Shown: positions 8,254 to 16,761 of the stretch, piece after piece
Position numbering within the stretch: position 1 is the first letter of the stretch
How the letters are laid out: each line of letters opens with the position of its first letter
Position numbers and translations under genes: made by a program
DNA from: Cryomorphaceae bacterium 1068
GTDB lineage: Bacteria; Bacteroidota; Bacteroidia; Flavobacteriales_D; Cryomorphaceae
Assembly (NCBI GenBank): GCA_027214385.1
Contig: JAPVXR010000001.1
Span: 1-64,000 of the forward strand
Reading direction: 5' to 3'
Length of the DNA: 64,000 nucleotides
Notes under the pieces: model-generated
The model's database searches: none
What the model was told of the DNA's origin: nothing
The model's input: only the letters and a program-made list of their open reading frames with translations

Positions 8254-10776
8254 TTAAAATGGATAGCCGATACCAATATTCAGATTCCATTGCCAGCGGT
8301 AGTAGGAGAGTTGAGGTAAATCGTTGTCTCCTGCATTAAGGTCGTCAATGTACGCGTTGTATTTGTCTTTTGGCTGAATAAGCCATCGTTCACCGGGATC
8401 GAGCGAAGGATCTTTAATCTGAAGGCCCAAGTCAAGTCTGATCAGGAAAAAGTCAAAATTGAACCTGGTCCCCGCACCTGCACCCACTGCTATCTCACTG
8501 ACGAATCGATCAAACTCGAATAGCGCTCCAGGACGTTCAGTTTCATTTCCCATGATCCAAATGTTACCTGCATCAACGAATAATGCCCCTTCCAAAATAT
8601 CAGTAATGTCAAAGCGGTATTCGATATTGGCTTCGATCAAAATATCTCCGATTTTATCAAAGTTTTGGACAGGATCACGGTAACTACCCGGCCCTAATGT
8701 CCTTGCTTGCCAAGCGCGAATCCCATTAGCCCCACCAGCAAAAAAGCTCTTTTCAAAGGGTAGGACATCTAAGTTTTCTAGTGGAATTCCTACTCCAGCC
8801 GAGACGCGATAGGCAGTACTCATCTTTTCATTCGGGACATTATAATACCTGAAGTCGTGTACTGTTTTGACGTATTGAGCGAATGGAATCCCCAAGGCTT
8901 CATAACTTCCATTTTCATTCTTTGGTGCATTTGAAAGGTTGTAAAGCCCTCTGAGCATTGTTCCGGCTGATTCAATTTCTCCACGGTAGAAATAAAGATT
9001 CCTTTTGGGGTTGTCTCGTCTTTGCGTATTCAGAACAAACGCTACCCTTGTGCTTTGAATAAAGTGGTCTTGGAAACTATTTGTCAAAAAGGGATCATTA
9101 ATTTCCTCAAGTCGTTCGTCAAATTCGGCAGAACGATCAATCTTAATCAAGCTCAATTCCAACGGACTGATCTGCCATTCTTTCGTTACCGTTTCATTCC
9201 AGCGATATAAAATCGATCCGAACGATCTTGTTCGTATGTAGTCAGGTCTTCTTTGGTAAGAGAGGTTTGTGATCAGTGTCGTTCTTGGATTAGCTGACTT
9301 TGCGAATCTATCGGTGCTGAAGGGAACCAGGAACCTAGGGAAGGTGAGTGAGATTTGAGGACCGAATTCAAGGGTGTTGAAGGCAAGACCTTGTCCAACT
9401 TCATTGTCGGTTCCTGATTCTGTTAGTAGTTGCTGGGCTTCAACGCCTCCGCTTATTTCCATACTCAGCACCTCCGCTCCCCCAAAAATATTTCGATTTC
9501 GGTAGCCAACAGCTCCTGAAATTCCTAAAAAACCACCTTGGTTCGTCCCGTTCCATTCCAAGGAGAAATTCTGTTTTGCCGCAGGAGACAGACCTATATT
9601 GACATTCAATAAACGGTTTTCGATATCATCGCTTACCGGCTGAAATTCAATGGATGCGGCTCTTACTATAGGTAGTGTACTCAAGCGGCGGTAAGTCCTC
9701 GTTACCTTGTCCAGTTCGTAATATTCGTTCTGATCGAACATGATATTTTGGCCTATGATTTTAGGTTTGACCTTCAGCTGATTTTGATCTATTATGCGGT
9801 AGTTCCTTAAAATGATGGTGTCTGATGTAAAAACTTCTTTGCCCCTTAAGAAGGGACGGTCTATTACATTGATTTCATTCAGCTTGTACCGCTTGTAGGG
9901 TTCCACTATCAGTGAATCAGGATTATCTTCATACGGAACTTTTCTTGGTACGATACCCAACTGCAAGTGAACTGAATAACTACTTTGAGCCGAGTCCACA
10001 TCAAAATAGATAAGGTCTTTGTGGAAGTCATAATAACCTCTGTTTCTAAAAAAGGCAGTGATTTTTTTTCTCTCTTCATCCAGCTGCTCAATATCAAATC
10101 GGTCTCCTACTTTTACTTTTTTTCCTTTTGACCTTGACTCGATTGTCAATTGCATCAGATAATCATCAGGGATATTAAAGGAAAGACTGTCAATTAAATA
10201 AGGCTTTTTGGGCTCAATGAGGTATACTGCCGTTTTCATCTGTTTCTTCTCTTTTGTCTTTATTTGAGAGGAAACTTCTGCATTGAAATATCCATGCTTA
10301 ACCAAAAAGGTCTGGATTTGGGCAGTACTTTTGTCTACTAAGGTTGAGTCAAATACTATAGGTGGTTCTCCGACGGTTTCTCGCCACCAGGAGCCAAAAG
10401 GCTTGAGCTCTTTTGGGTCTTTTCCTTTTTCTATTCGCTTCTGATTCTTTTTTTGAAGTTTTTTCAGCCTTTTCTTATTCCTTTTTTCAAATTTATCGGG
10501 ATTGGGAACATTGTAGGCCCATAAATAAAACCGCGCTCCCAAGATTTTTCTGTTGGGATCCTGCCTGACTACTTCCTTTAAATCATCCTTATCTATCTTT
10601 GGCTCCTCTTCAAATTTAAATTCGTTCTTTTTTAAGAGGTATTCGTCGTTTGCCAGGCGCTTTGTGGGATTGCATCCAAAAAGGAGTGCCATACCAAAAA
10701 GCATGAGAATATTGATCGGCCTTCGCAGATGCTTAAGGAACAGAACAGAAAGGAAGCTGGAAATATGACCGACCAT
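8254..10776 (-). CDS. tamL: TamL-like BamA/TamA-family outer-membrane assembly lipoprotein
   Basis: This encodes 840 aa from the ATG at 10776. The N-terminal stretch has a positive patch (KHLRR), a hydrophobic core and a lipobox, LLFGC at about residues 31-35, so the mature protein is probably lipidated. A very basic region follows, then POTRA-like segments (about 140-370), and then a C-terminal Omp85 16-strand barrel with the typical FFAGGANGIRAWQARTLGPGSY motif and a final aromatic strand ending in YPF. In Bacteroidota the TamA homologue is a lipoprotein called TamL, which works with a TamB-type bridge to build the outer membrane. The start is uncertain, because the divergent methyltransferase ATG lies inside its first codons. 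Confidence 0.87.
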   Translation of the reverse strand: MVGHISSFLSVLFLKHLRRPINILMLFGMALLFGCNPTKRLANDEYLLKKNEFKFEEEPKIDKDDLKEVVRQDPNRKILGARFYLWAYNVPNPDKFEKRNKKRLKKLQKKNQKRIEKGKDPKELKPFGSWWRETVGEPPIVFDSTLVDKSTAQIQTFLVKHGYFNAEVSSQIKTKEKKQMKTAVYLIEPKKPYLIDSLSFNIPDDYLMQLTIESRSKGKKVKVGDRFDIEQLDEERKKITAFFRNRGYYDFHKDLIYFDVDSAQSSYSVHLQLGIVPRKVPYEDNPDSLIVEPYKRYKLNEINVIDRPFLRGKEVFTSDTIILRNYRIIDQNQLKVKPKIIGQNIMFDQNEYYELDKVTRTYRRLSTLPIVRAASIEFQPVSDDIENRLLNVNIGLSPAAKQNFSLEWNGTNQGGFLGISGAVGYRNRNIFGGAEVLSMEISGGVEAQQLLTESGTDNEVGQGLAFNTLEFGPQISLTFPRFLVPFSTDRFAKSANPRTTLITNLSYQRRPDYIRTRSFGSILYRWNETVTKEWQISPLELSLIKIDRSAEFDERLEEINDPFLTNSFQDHFIQSTRVAFVLNTQRRDNPKRNLYFYRGEIESAGTMLRGLYNLSNAPKNENGSYEALGIPFAQYVKTVHDFRYYNVPNEKMSTAYRVSAGVGIPLENLDVLPFEKSFFAGGANGIRAWQARTLGPGSYRDPVQNFDKIGDILIEANIEYRFDITDILEGALFVDAGNIWIMGNETERPGALFEFDRFVSEIAVGAGAGTRFNFDFFLIRLDLGLQIKDPSLDPGERWLIQPKDKYNAYIDDLNAGDNDLPQLSYYRWQWNLNIGIGYPF

Positions 10777-11496
10777 TTATCGAATAACCGCATGAAGTTG
10801 GTGAAATCGCTTCAACAAAAAAAATACCGCGATGAACATGGGCTTTTTTTAGCGGAAGGAGTCAAGCTGGTGAATGAAGCCATTCACTCGTTGGCAAAGT
10901 TAGAAATGATTGTTTATGCCTGCGATGAGGAAGAGCTTCCATTTGAAATACCTGCCAACAGTTGGAGAGTTTCGTCAAAAGATTTGGGAAGAATGTCAGC
11001 TCTTAAAACGCCTAATCGAGTTTTGGCAGTTTGTCACCAAGACTGGCCTCGGAAGGAGGTGGCTGAAGGTTGGATAGTGGCGCTCGATCAAATTTCTGAT
11101 CCTGGAAACCTGGGGACTATCATTCGTATTTGTGACTGGATGGGTGTTGATCAGATCGTCTGCGCTATGGATAGTGTCGATGTTTTTAATCCCAAAGTGG
11201 TGCAGGCCAGCATGGGAAGTATATTCCGAGTAAACGTATCCTACGCTCAACTTGAAGAGTATCTTGAAAAGAGTGATTTGGAGACTATTCTGGAAGCCGA
11301 TATGTCAGGTGATTCCGTTTACAAATTTAATTTTCCTGAAAAAGGAATTTTGGTGATGGGATCAGAATCTCACGGTTTGCGATCTGAGATTGCCGCCAAG
11401 TGTACCGGGAAAATCAGCATTCCTCAATTCGGGGGTGGTGAGTCATTGAATGTGGCAGTTTCTACCGGGATCCTATTATCTCACCTTAGGAAGTAG
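10765..11496 (+). CDS. TrmH/SpoU-family (SPOUT) RNA 2'-O-methyltransferase
   Basis: This 243-aa enzyme methylates a ribose in rRNA or tRNA using S-adenosylmethionine. The N-terminal substrate-binding region has KKYRDEHGLFLAEGVKLVNE. The three SPOUT motifs follow: DQISDPGNLGTIIRICDWMG, ILVMGSESHGL and ISIPQFGGGESLNVAVSTGI, which form the trefoil knot. The ATG at 10765 is chosen because similarity begins there; an in-frame ATG at 10729 would place 12 unrelated residues in front. The exact RNA site cannot be told. Its 5' end overlaps the divergent tamL start, and its 3' end overlaps the convergent FAD protein by 11 bases. Confidence 0.92.
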   Translation: MTDHLSNNRMKLVKSLQQKKYRDEHGLFLAEGVKLVNEAIHSLAKLEMIVYACDEEELPFEIPANSWRVSSKDLGRMSALKTPNRVLAVCHQDWPRKEVAEGWIVALDQISDPGNLGTIIRICDWMGVDQIVCAMDSVDVFNPKVVQASMGSIFRVNVSYAQLEEYLEKSDLETILEADMSGDSVYKFNFPEKGILVMGSESHGLRSEIAAKCTGKISIPQFGGGESLNVAVSTGILLSHLRK

Positions 11497-13027
11497 CATT
11501 TACTTTGGCTGCGATGTTCTCGGCGATATTCATTCCGTCAATGGCCGCCGATACGATTCCACCTGCATAACCTGCACCTTCACCTCCGGGAAAAAGTCCT
11601 TTTATCTGCGGGTGCTCCAGGAATTCATTTCTGGGAATTCGAACGGGAGATGAGGTTCTCGATTCAGTTGCTACTAATACTGCTTCGTTGGTGCCGTAGC
11701 CTCTCATCTTTTTGCTGAAAGCTTTCATGGCTTCCGCCAAACGTCGGTGAACTGTAGCTGGCAAAAACTCGCGTAGATCAGTAGAATTCAAGCCTGGTTG
11801 ATAACTGCACTTGGGCAGATCCTTAGAGACTTTTTTACTAGTGAAATCCATCATACGCTGAGCGGGAGCCACTTGCCCGCCACCTCCTGCTATCCAAGCG
11901 GACCGTTCTACCTTTTGTTGGTATTCAAGGGCTAGTAAAGGGTTGTTTGTGGCCTTTGGGTCATACTCTGCTTGAGTAATGCTTACTACCATTCCGGAGT
12001 TTGCGTACGGATTATTCCGTTTTGAGGGCGACCAGCCGTTGGTGACGATTTCTTCGGGAGCAGTGGCACAGGGAGCGATAATTCCTCCTGGACACATACA
12101 AAATGAATACACCCCTAATCCATCCACTTGATGCGTGAGAGAATAGGATGCAGGAGGCAGAAATTGACCTCTGTCTGCACATTTGTATTGAGCTTGATCG
12201 ATAATGGCCTGCGGATGTTCAATTCGCACTCCTAAGGCGAATGGCTTGGATTCAATTAGAATATTTCTGCGATAGAGTAGCTTGAATATATCTCTCGCCG
12301 AATGGCCTGTTGCTAAAATCAGTCGGTTACAATTCACCCATTCGTCGCCGTTGAGGCAAATGCTTTTTAAGGTGCCATCTGCTGTTTTCAAGTCGGTCAG
12401 CTTGGTGTTAAACCGAACTTCTCCGCCGCAATCCTCAATGAATTCGCGAACCTTCGTGATCAGCTGAGGTAACTTGTTCGTTCCGATATGTGGATGAGCT
12501 TTGACCAAAATATCGGGAGATGCACCAAAAGCTACCAAGAAGTTCAGCACTTCGTTTACACTGCCGCGTTTCTTTGACCGTGTGTATAGTTTGCCGTCGC
12601 TGTAGGTCCCGGCTCCACCTTCACCAAAGCAGTAATTCGATTCGGGGTTTACGATTTGCTCCTTATTGAGTTTTGCCAAATCTCGCCTTCGTGTTCTCAC
12701 GTCTTTGCCACGCTCTATAATGATGGGTTTCAAGCCGCGCTCTATGAGTCTAATCGCAGCAAATAGGCCGCATGGCCCGCTACCGATAACGAAGACTTCG
12801 GTAGCATTTTTGACATTCTTGGCTATCGGTTTTTGCACCTCCGGCGGATGGTCTCCCACGACACATCGCAATCGAATAACGACTTGACGTTTTCTGGCGT
12901 CAATGGATTCTTTCAATACATAGAACGGATCGCCTGGTTTCTTCCCGCTTTTTACAAGCTCCCGTTCTAAAACGTCATGATCATTGACCTCATGAGGAAA
13001 AACTGAAATATCGTAGATGTCGGACAT
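11486..13027 (-). CDS. COG2509-type FAD-dependent dehydrogenase-like protein
   Basis: This encodes 513 aa. An N-terminal domain of about 90 residues (DPFYVLKESIDARKRQ) precedes a dinucleotide-binding motif, VFVIGSGPCGLFAAIRLIERG, followed by the FAD-site ERG motif (IIIERGKDVRTRRRD) and GEGGAGTYSDGKLYTR. The C-terminal block LFPGGEGAGYAGGIVSAAIDG completes the flavin site. This is the layout of the widely conserved but poorly characterised COG2509 family. The reaction is not known. It is the last gene of the six-gene run, two bases after porT. Confidence 0.88.
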   Translation of the reverse strand: MSDIYDISVFPHEVNDHDVLERELVKSGKKPGDPFYVLKESIDARKRQVVIRLRCVVGDHPPEVQKPIAKNVKNATEVFVIGSGPCGLFAAIRLIERGLKPIIIERGKDVRTRRRDLAKLNKEQIVNPESNYCFGEGGAGTYSDGKLYTRSKKRGSVNEVLNFLVAFGASPDILVKAHPHIGTNKLPQLITKVREFIEDCGGEVRFNTKLTDLKTADGTLKSICLNGDEWVNCNRLILATGHSARDIFKLLYRRNILIESKPFALGVRIEHPQAIIDQAQYKCADRGQFLPPASYSLTHQVDGLGVYSFCMCPGGIIAPCATAPEEIVTNGWSPSKRNNPYANSGMVVSITQAEYDPKATNNPLLALEYQQKVERSAWIAGGGGQVAPAQRMMDFTSKKVSKDLPKCSYQPGLNSTDLREFLPATVHRRLAEAMKAFSKKMRGYGTNEAVLVATESRTSSPVRIPRNEFLEHPQIKGLFPGGEGAGYAGGIVSAAIDGMNIAENIAAKVNATS

Positions 13028-13029
13028 GA

Positions 13030-13743
13030 TTAACCTTCGAAGGTGAAAGAAATCATGAAGGTCCGGCTTCGCAGACCTTGAAGAGGAGCTGAGAATTGCG
13101 TATCTTCTTCTACCAAAATATTTGGGATTCCTACAGCCATTTTGAGTTCTATTCCAAATTTAAAATAGGGAAGAAAAAAGTCCATACCACCGCCAAATTC
13201 CATCATAAAGTCATCACGACGAGCTTTTACGATGATTTCTTCAGCTATGGCATTTTTCACATCTTTCTCAGATTGCATATTCAGCCGGTAGCGGCCACCC
13301 ACCAAGACGTACGGCGCAATGTTATTCAGTCGATCCGTTCTGAATTTAAAATTTACAGGAAAATCAATATAGGTGAATTCGATCCGTTTTTCGTAAAAGG
13401 TGCTGCTGTCGGCATTGGCATAAAAATCATACTCCAATACACGGTCTTCAAAGCTCAACGTAGGTAAAAAACGAAGGCTGATATTCTTTGTGAAATTTAC
13501 CGAAGTGATGATCCCTAAATTAAAGCCTGGAGCATTTCGACTATTGACCGCGAGAAGAGAATCTTTAAAGCCCGTGTAAGCCTTTCTATCAATGTAAACA
13601 TCGGCAGTGTTGAAGCCTAGCATGAAGCCAAAGTGGTACTTCTTCTTATCAAAGCTTCCCAGATTTTTTGGCTTGTAGCCTTTCTGGGCTAATACTGCTG
13701 TCGCAGTTGAAAGTAAGATAAGTATGAGTAGGCCTTTTTTCAT
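13030..13743 (-). CDS. porT: PorT family type IX secretion component
   Basis: This encodes 237 aa with a clear signal peptide (MKKGLLILILLSTATAVLAQ) and a predicted eight-strand outer-membrane barrel ending in an aromatic/hydrophobic strand (FMISFTFEG). Features typical of PorT are KKYHFGFMLGFN near the start, TYIDFPVNFKFRT in the middle and the GGGMDFFLPYFKFGIELKMAVG segment. PorT is needed for T9SS, the Bacteroidota route that exports proteins with C-terminal sorting domains; four such proteins are encoded in this window. It sits directly behind ubiE, a gene order known from other Bacteroidota. Confidence 0.88.
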   Translation of the reverse strand: MKKGLLILILLSTATAVLAQKGYKPKNLGSFDKKKYHFGFMLGFNTADVYIDRKAYTGFKDSLLAVNSRNAPGFNLGIITSVNFTKNISLRFLPTLSFEDRVLEYDFYANADSSTFYEKRIEFTYIDFPVNFKFRTDRLNNIAPYVLVGGRYRLNMQSEKDVKNAIAEEIIVKARRDDFMMEFGGGMDFFLPYFKFGIELKMAVGIPNILVEEDTQFSAPLQGLRSRTFMISFTFEG

Positions 13744-13775
13744 ATCAACGAATCCAGAACGAAATTAGGCAAATA

Positions 13776-14507
13776 TTATTTCCAAGCCGTATAGATGGAT
13801 GCTATTCCGCCTGTCACAGTCTTTTGATTCGACTTTGTAAATCCAGCCTCGGCCAGCACTGCTTCAAACTCTTTTCCTTCCGGGAAAGCGAGCACTGACT
13901 TCGGTAGGTATGAGTATGCTGCCTTATCCTTGGAAATCGCCTTTCCGAAAAGGGGCATAATGTATTTGAAGTAACCGAAATAAATTTGTTTCAAAGGGAA
14001 ATGCTTAGGTTTTGAAAACTCCAAAACAATGGCTTTTCCGCCTGGGCGAAGAACGCGTTGGATTTCTTTTAAACCCGCAAGTAAGTCCTGGAAGTTTCTT
14101 ACACCAAAACTCACTGTTACTGCGTCGAAACTGGCGTCTTCGAACGGAAGATTCTCCGAATCGGCATTGAGAAATGTCATTTTATCAGACATTCCCCTTT
14201 TGTTGATCTTCTTCCTGCCGATTTCCAACATGCCATCTGAGATATCAATCCCAACGATCTTATTGGGATTCAATTTCATTGCCTCAAATGCAAAATCACC
14301 CGTTCCTGTGGCAACATCCAGAATTTCTTTGGGTTGATCTTCCTTCAGGATTTTGATGGCTTTTTTTCTCCACTGCTTGTCAATTCCTAATGAAAAGAAG
14401 TGATTCAAAAAGTCATAGCTACCCGAGATATTGTTGAACATCTCTGCGACTTGTTGCTTCTTCGAGTCGGACGTTTCGTAGGGAGTAACCGTATCGTGCT
14501 TCATCAT
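13776..14507 (-). CDS. ubiE: Demethylmenaquinone / 2-polyprenyl-benzoquinol methyltransferase
   Basis: This 243-aa SAM-dependent methylase carries out the last step of menaquinone synthesis (MenG/UbiE); menaquinone is the usual quinone of this phylum. Family motifs are intact: FNNISGSYDFLNHFFSLGIDKQWR, the SAM loop ILDVATGTGDFAFEA, NADSENLPFEDASFDAVTVSFGVRNF, and the C-terminal VTGGIASIYTAWK. Two adjacent ATG codons open the gene. It lies 32 bases upstream of porT and 26 bases downstream of the heptose kinase gene. Confidence 0.96.
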   Translation of the reverse strand: MMKHDTVTPYETSDSKKQQVAEMFNNISGSYDFLNHFFSLGIDKQWRKKAIKILKEDQPKEILDVATGTGDFAFEAMKLNPNKIVGIDISDGMLEIGRKKINKRGMSDKMTFLNADSENLPFEDASFDAVTVSFGVRNFQDLLAGLKEIQRVLRPGGKAIVLEFSKPKHFPLKQIYFGYFKYIMPLFGKAISKDKAAYSYLPKSVLAFPEGKEFEAVLAEAGFTKSNQKTVTGGIASIYTAWK

Positions 14508-14533
14508 AACGTTTCCATAACAAAGGGAGAGGA

Positions 14534-15535
14534 TTAAAGTTTCTGCAAATGGAGCTTTGCCTCTCTCAGCAACTGATTGCGATCGATAGGTACTACACCT
14601 ACACGCTCACAAACAAGGCCACCGGCCAAATTGGCCAAAGCCGCTAAGAAAGCCGAGTCAGTGTTTTGGGCTAAGCAAAGGGCCGCCACAGAAATCACAG
14701 TGTCGCCTGCTCCCGACACATCCGAAATGTTTCTGATATGCGCAGGAATGCGGTTTTCCTTATCGCCATCCTTTACGTAGACACCCTCTTCGCTTAGCGT
14801 GATAAGTGAAATTCTATTGTTGATTTCAGCTTCTAGTTGATCGACTGCTTGGCGAAGAGCTATTTGGTCTTTTTTGTCAAATTCTACTTTAAGGCCTTCT
14901 CTAAGTTCTTTTAAGTTTGGCTTATAAAGTGTCACTCCTTTATAGCTGAAGAAATTGGCTTTCTTAGGATCTACGGCAGTTGGAATGCCGGCATTCGAGC
15001 TAAGTGCTATGGCACGAGAGATGACATTCGGTGTAAGTAAACCTTTGTTGTAATCCTCAAAAATCACCACGTCGGGTTTCTCCACGCGAATAATGACTTC
15101 GAGGTTCTCTAAGAATGCACGTTCTTCTTCTGCCTCCAATGCTCTCGTTGATTCTTCATCCACGCGCACAATGTGTTGATGCCCGCTGATTACTCTTGAC
15201 TTTACTGTAGTAGGTCGAGCAGAAGAGTAGACAACACCTTTTGAAGAAAGTCCACGTTTCTCAAGAAGTTCAGCAAGTATTTCTCCTTTGGCATCTTTTC
15301 CCGCAATGGCACATACAATAGGGTGTGCGCCCATCGCGGCAACGTTCAAAGCGACATTTGCCGCACCTCCCAATCTATCCTCTCGCTCGGTTACCGTAAT
15401 TACGGGGACGGGAGCTTCAGGTGAGATTCGATCAACCTTTCCCCAGAGGTAAGCATCGATCATGACATCGCCTATTACCAAGACTCTTAAGTCGTTGAAA
15501 CTCTCGAATAGTTGATCGATACCTTGAGAAGTCAT
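14534..15535 (-). CDS. rfaE1: D-glycero-beta-D-manno-heptose-7-phosphate kinase (RfaE1/HldE kinase domain)
   Basis: This 333-aa PfkB-family sugar kinase makes heptose-1,7-bisphosphate for the ADP-heptose used in lipopolysaccharide. VIGDVMIDAYLWGKVDRISPEAPVPV near the start is the signature of the RfaE/HldE kinase domain. GGAANVALN (residues 56-64) and DVSGAGDTV with the catalytic Asp278 are the two PfkB motifs. The nucleotidyltransferase half found in fused HldE is absent, so a separate RfaE2 would be needed; none is seen here. One base separates it from the upstream aminotransferase gene. Confidence 0.9.
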   Translation of the reverse strand: MTSQGIDQLFESFNDLRVLVIGDVMIDAYLWGKVDRISPEAPVPVITVTEREDRLGGAANVALNVAAMGAHPIVCAIAGKDAKGEILAELLEKRGLSSKGVVYSSARPTTVKSRVISGHQHIVRVDEESTRALEAEEERAFLENLEVIIRVEKPDVVIFEDYNKGLLTPNVISRAIALSSNAGIPTAVDPKKANFFSYKGVTLYKPNLKELREGLKVEFDKKDQIALRQAVDQLEAEINNRISLITLSEEGVYVKDGDKENRIPAHIRNISDVSGAGDTVISVAALCLAQNTDSAFLAALANLAGGLVCERVGVVPIDRNQLLREAKLHLQKL

Positions 15536-15536
15536 A

Positions 15537-16739
15537 CTAGCTAAGTTTGTTCAATGCTTCATTCATGCGTTTCGCTGCCTCTTCCAGCTCGGCTTGAGAT
15601 GCAGCATAAGATAGACGCAAGCATTCAGGAGAACCGAATGCACCGCCGCTTACAGTAGCTACGTGAGCTTCACTCAAAATGTATTCGGCTAGATCATCAC
15701 TGTTGTTAATCATTGTTCCGTTATGGCTTTTGCCAAAGAAGTTTGATACACGAGGGAACATGTAAAATGCGCCTTTCGGTTGATTTATCTCAACTCCATC
15801 GATCTCGGAAAGGAGTTTTCCAAATAACTCACGTCGCTTTAGAAAAGTTGCCTTCATTTCGCCTGCCACAGAAGGATCTGCATCAATGGCAGCTTTTGCG
15901 GCACGCTGAGATATTCCCGAAGCACCGGAAGTGAACTGACCTTGAAGCTTGTTACACGCTTTGGCAATCCATAGTGGTGCGCCGATGTAGCCTATTCTCC
16001 AGCCCGTCATGGCAAACGATTTTGAAACTCCGTTTACAGTTACAGTCTGGTCGTAGATCTCGGCAATTGAACCCAGGCTAAAGTGATTTTCCGTGTAATT
16101 GATGTGTTCGTAAATCTCATCGCTTATCGCGATCAGGTTCGGGAAGTCTTTGATCACATCGGCCCAAGCTCTCAATTCAGCTTCGCTATAGACCGAACCA
16201 CTTGGGTTGCAGGGTGAGCTAAAAATTAGCATCCGCGTTTTATCGTTCAGATTCTTCCTTAGAGTCTCCGCCGAAATCTTGTAATCATCTTCAATCGAAG
16301 TCTCAACCACGACAGGAGTAGCCCCTGCCATTTTTACCATCTCAATGTACGAAACCCAATAGGGAGCGGGTAGCAAGACTTCATCACCTGGATTTACTGT
16401 AGCTAAAATTACATTGATCAACGACTGTTTAGCCCCCGTTGAAACAACAATTTGATCAGGGCTATAATTGAGGTGATTGTCTCTTTTGAATTTCTTGCTG
16501 ATCGATTCGCGGAAGTCGGCGTATCCCGGGACAGGCATATAATGCGTGTAATTCTGATCAATACCTTCTTTCGCCGCGTCTTTTATGAAAACGGGAGTGT
16601 CGAAATCGGGTTCACCCAAACTCAGGCTAATTACAGATACACCTGATTCTTTTAATTCTCGGCTCTTGCGGGCCATCGCCAGCGTAGCTGATTCGCTAAG
16701 GCGCTGTAGAAGGTTAGAAACGTTTTGGTTCAGACTCAT
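15537..16739 (-). CDS. PLP-dependent aminotransferase, class I (aspartate-type)
   Basis: This 400-aa fold-type I aminotransferase has LGEPDFDTP near residue 41, the NPSG loop (SSPCNPSGSVYS), Asp207 in SDEIYE, the PLP-binding Lys240 in NGVSKSFAMTGWRIGY, and a C-terminal substrate Arg region (CLRLSYAAS). This pattern is typical of the bacterial AspB-like 1-gamma group that uses aspartate or aromatic amino acids. The substrate is not proved. It is the second of two class I aminotransferases in tandem, 22 bases after the first. Confidence 0.93.
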   Translation of the reverse strand: MSLNQNVSNLLQRLSESATLAMARKSRELKESGVSVISLSLGEPDFDTPVFIKDAAKEGIDQNYTHYMPVPGYADFRESISKKFKRDNHLNYSPDQIVVSTGAKQSLINVILATVNPGDEVLLPAPYWVSYIEMVKMAGATPVVVETSIEDDYKISAETLRKNLNDKTRMLIFSSPCNPSGSVYSEAELRAWADVIKDFPNLIAISDEIYEHINYTENHFSLGSIAEIYDQTVTVNGVSKSFAMTGWRIGYIGAPLWIAKACNKLQGQFTSGASGISQRAAKAAIDADPSVAGEMKATFLKRRELFGKLLSEIDGVEINQPKGAFYMFPRVSNFFGKSHNGTMINNSDDLAEYILSEAHVATVSGGAFGSPECLRLSYAASQAELEEAAKRMNEALNKLS

Positions 16740-16761
16740 AGTTTTGAATGCTTTTAAGGGG

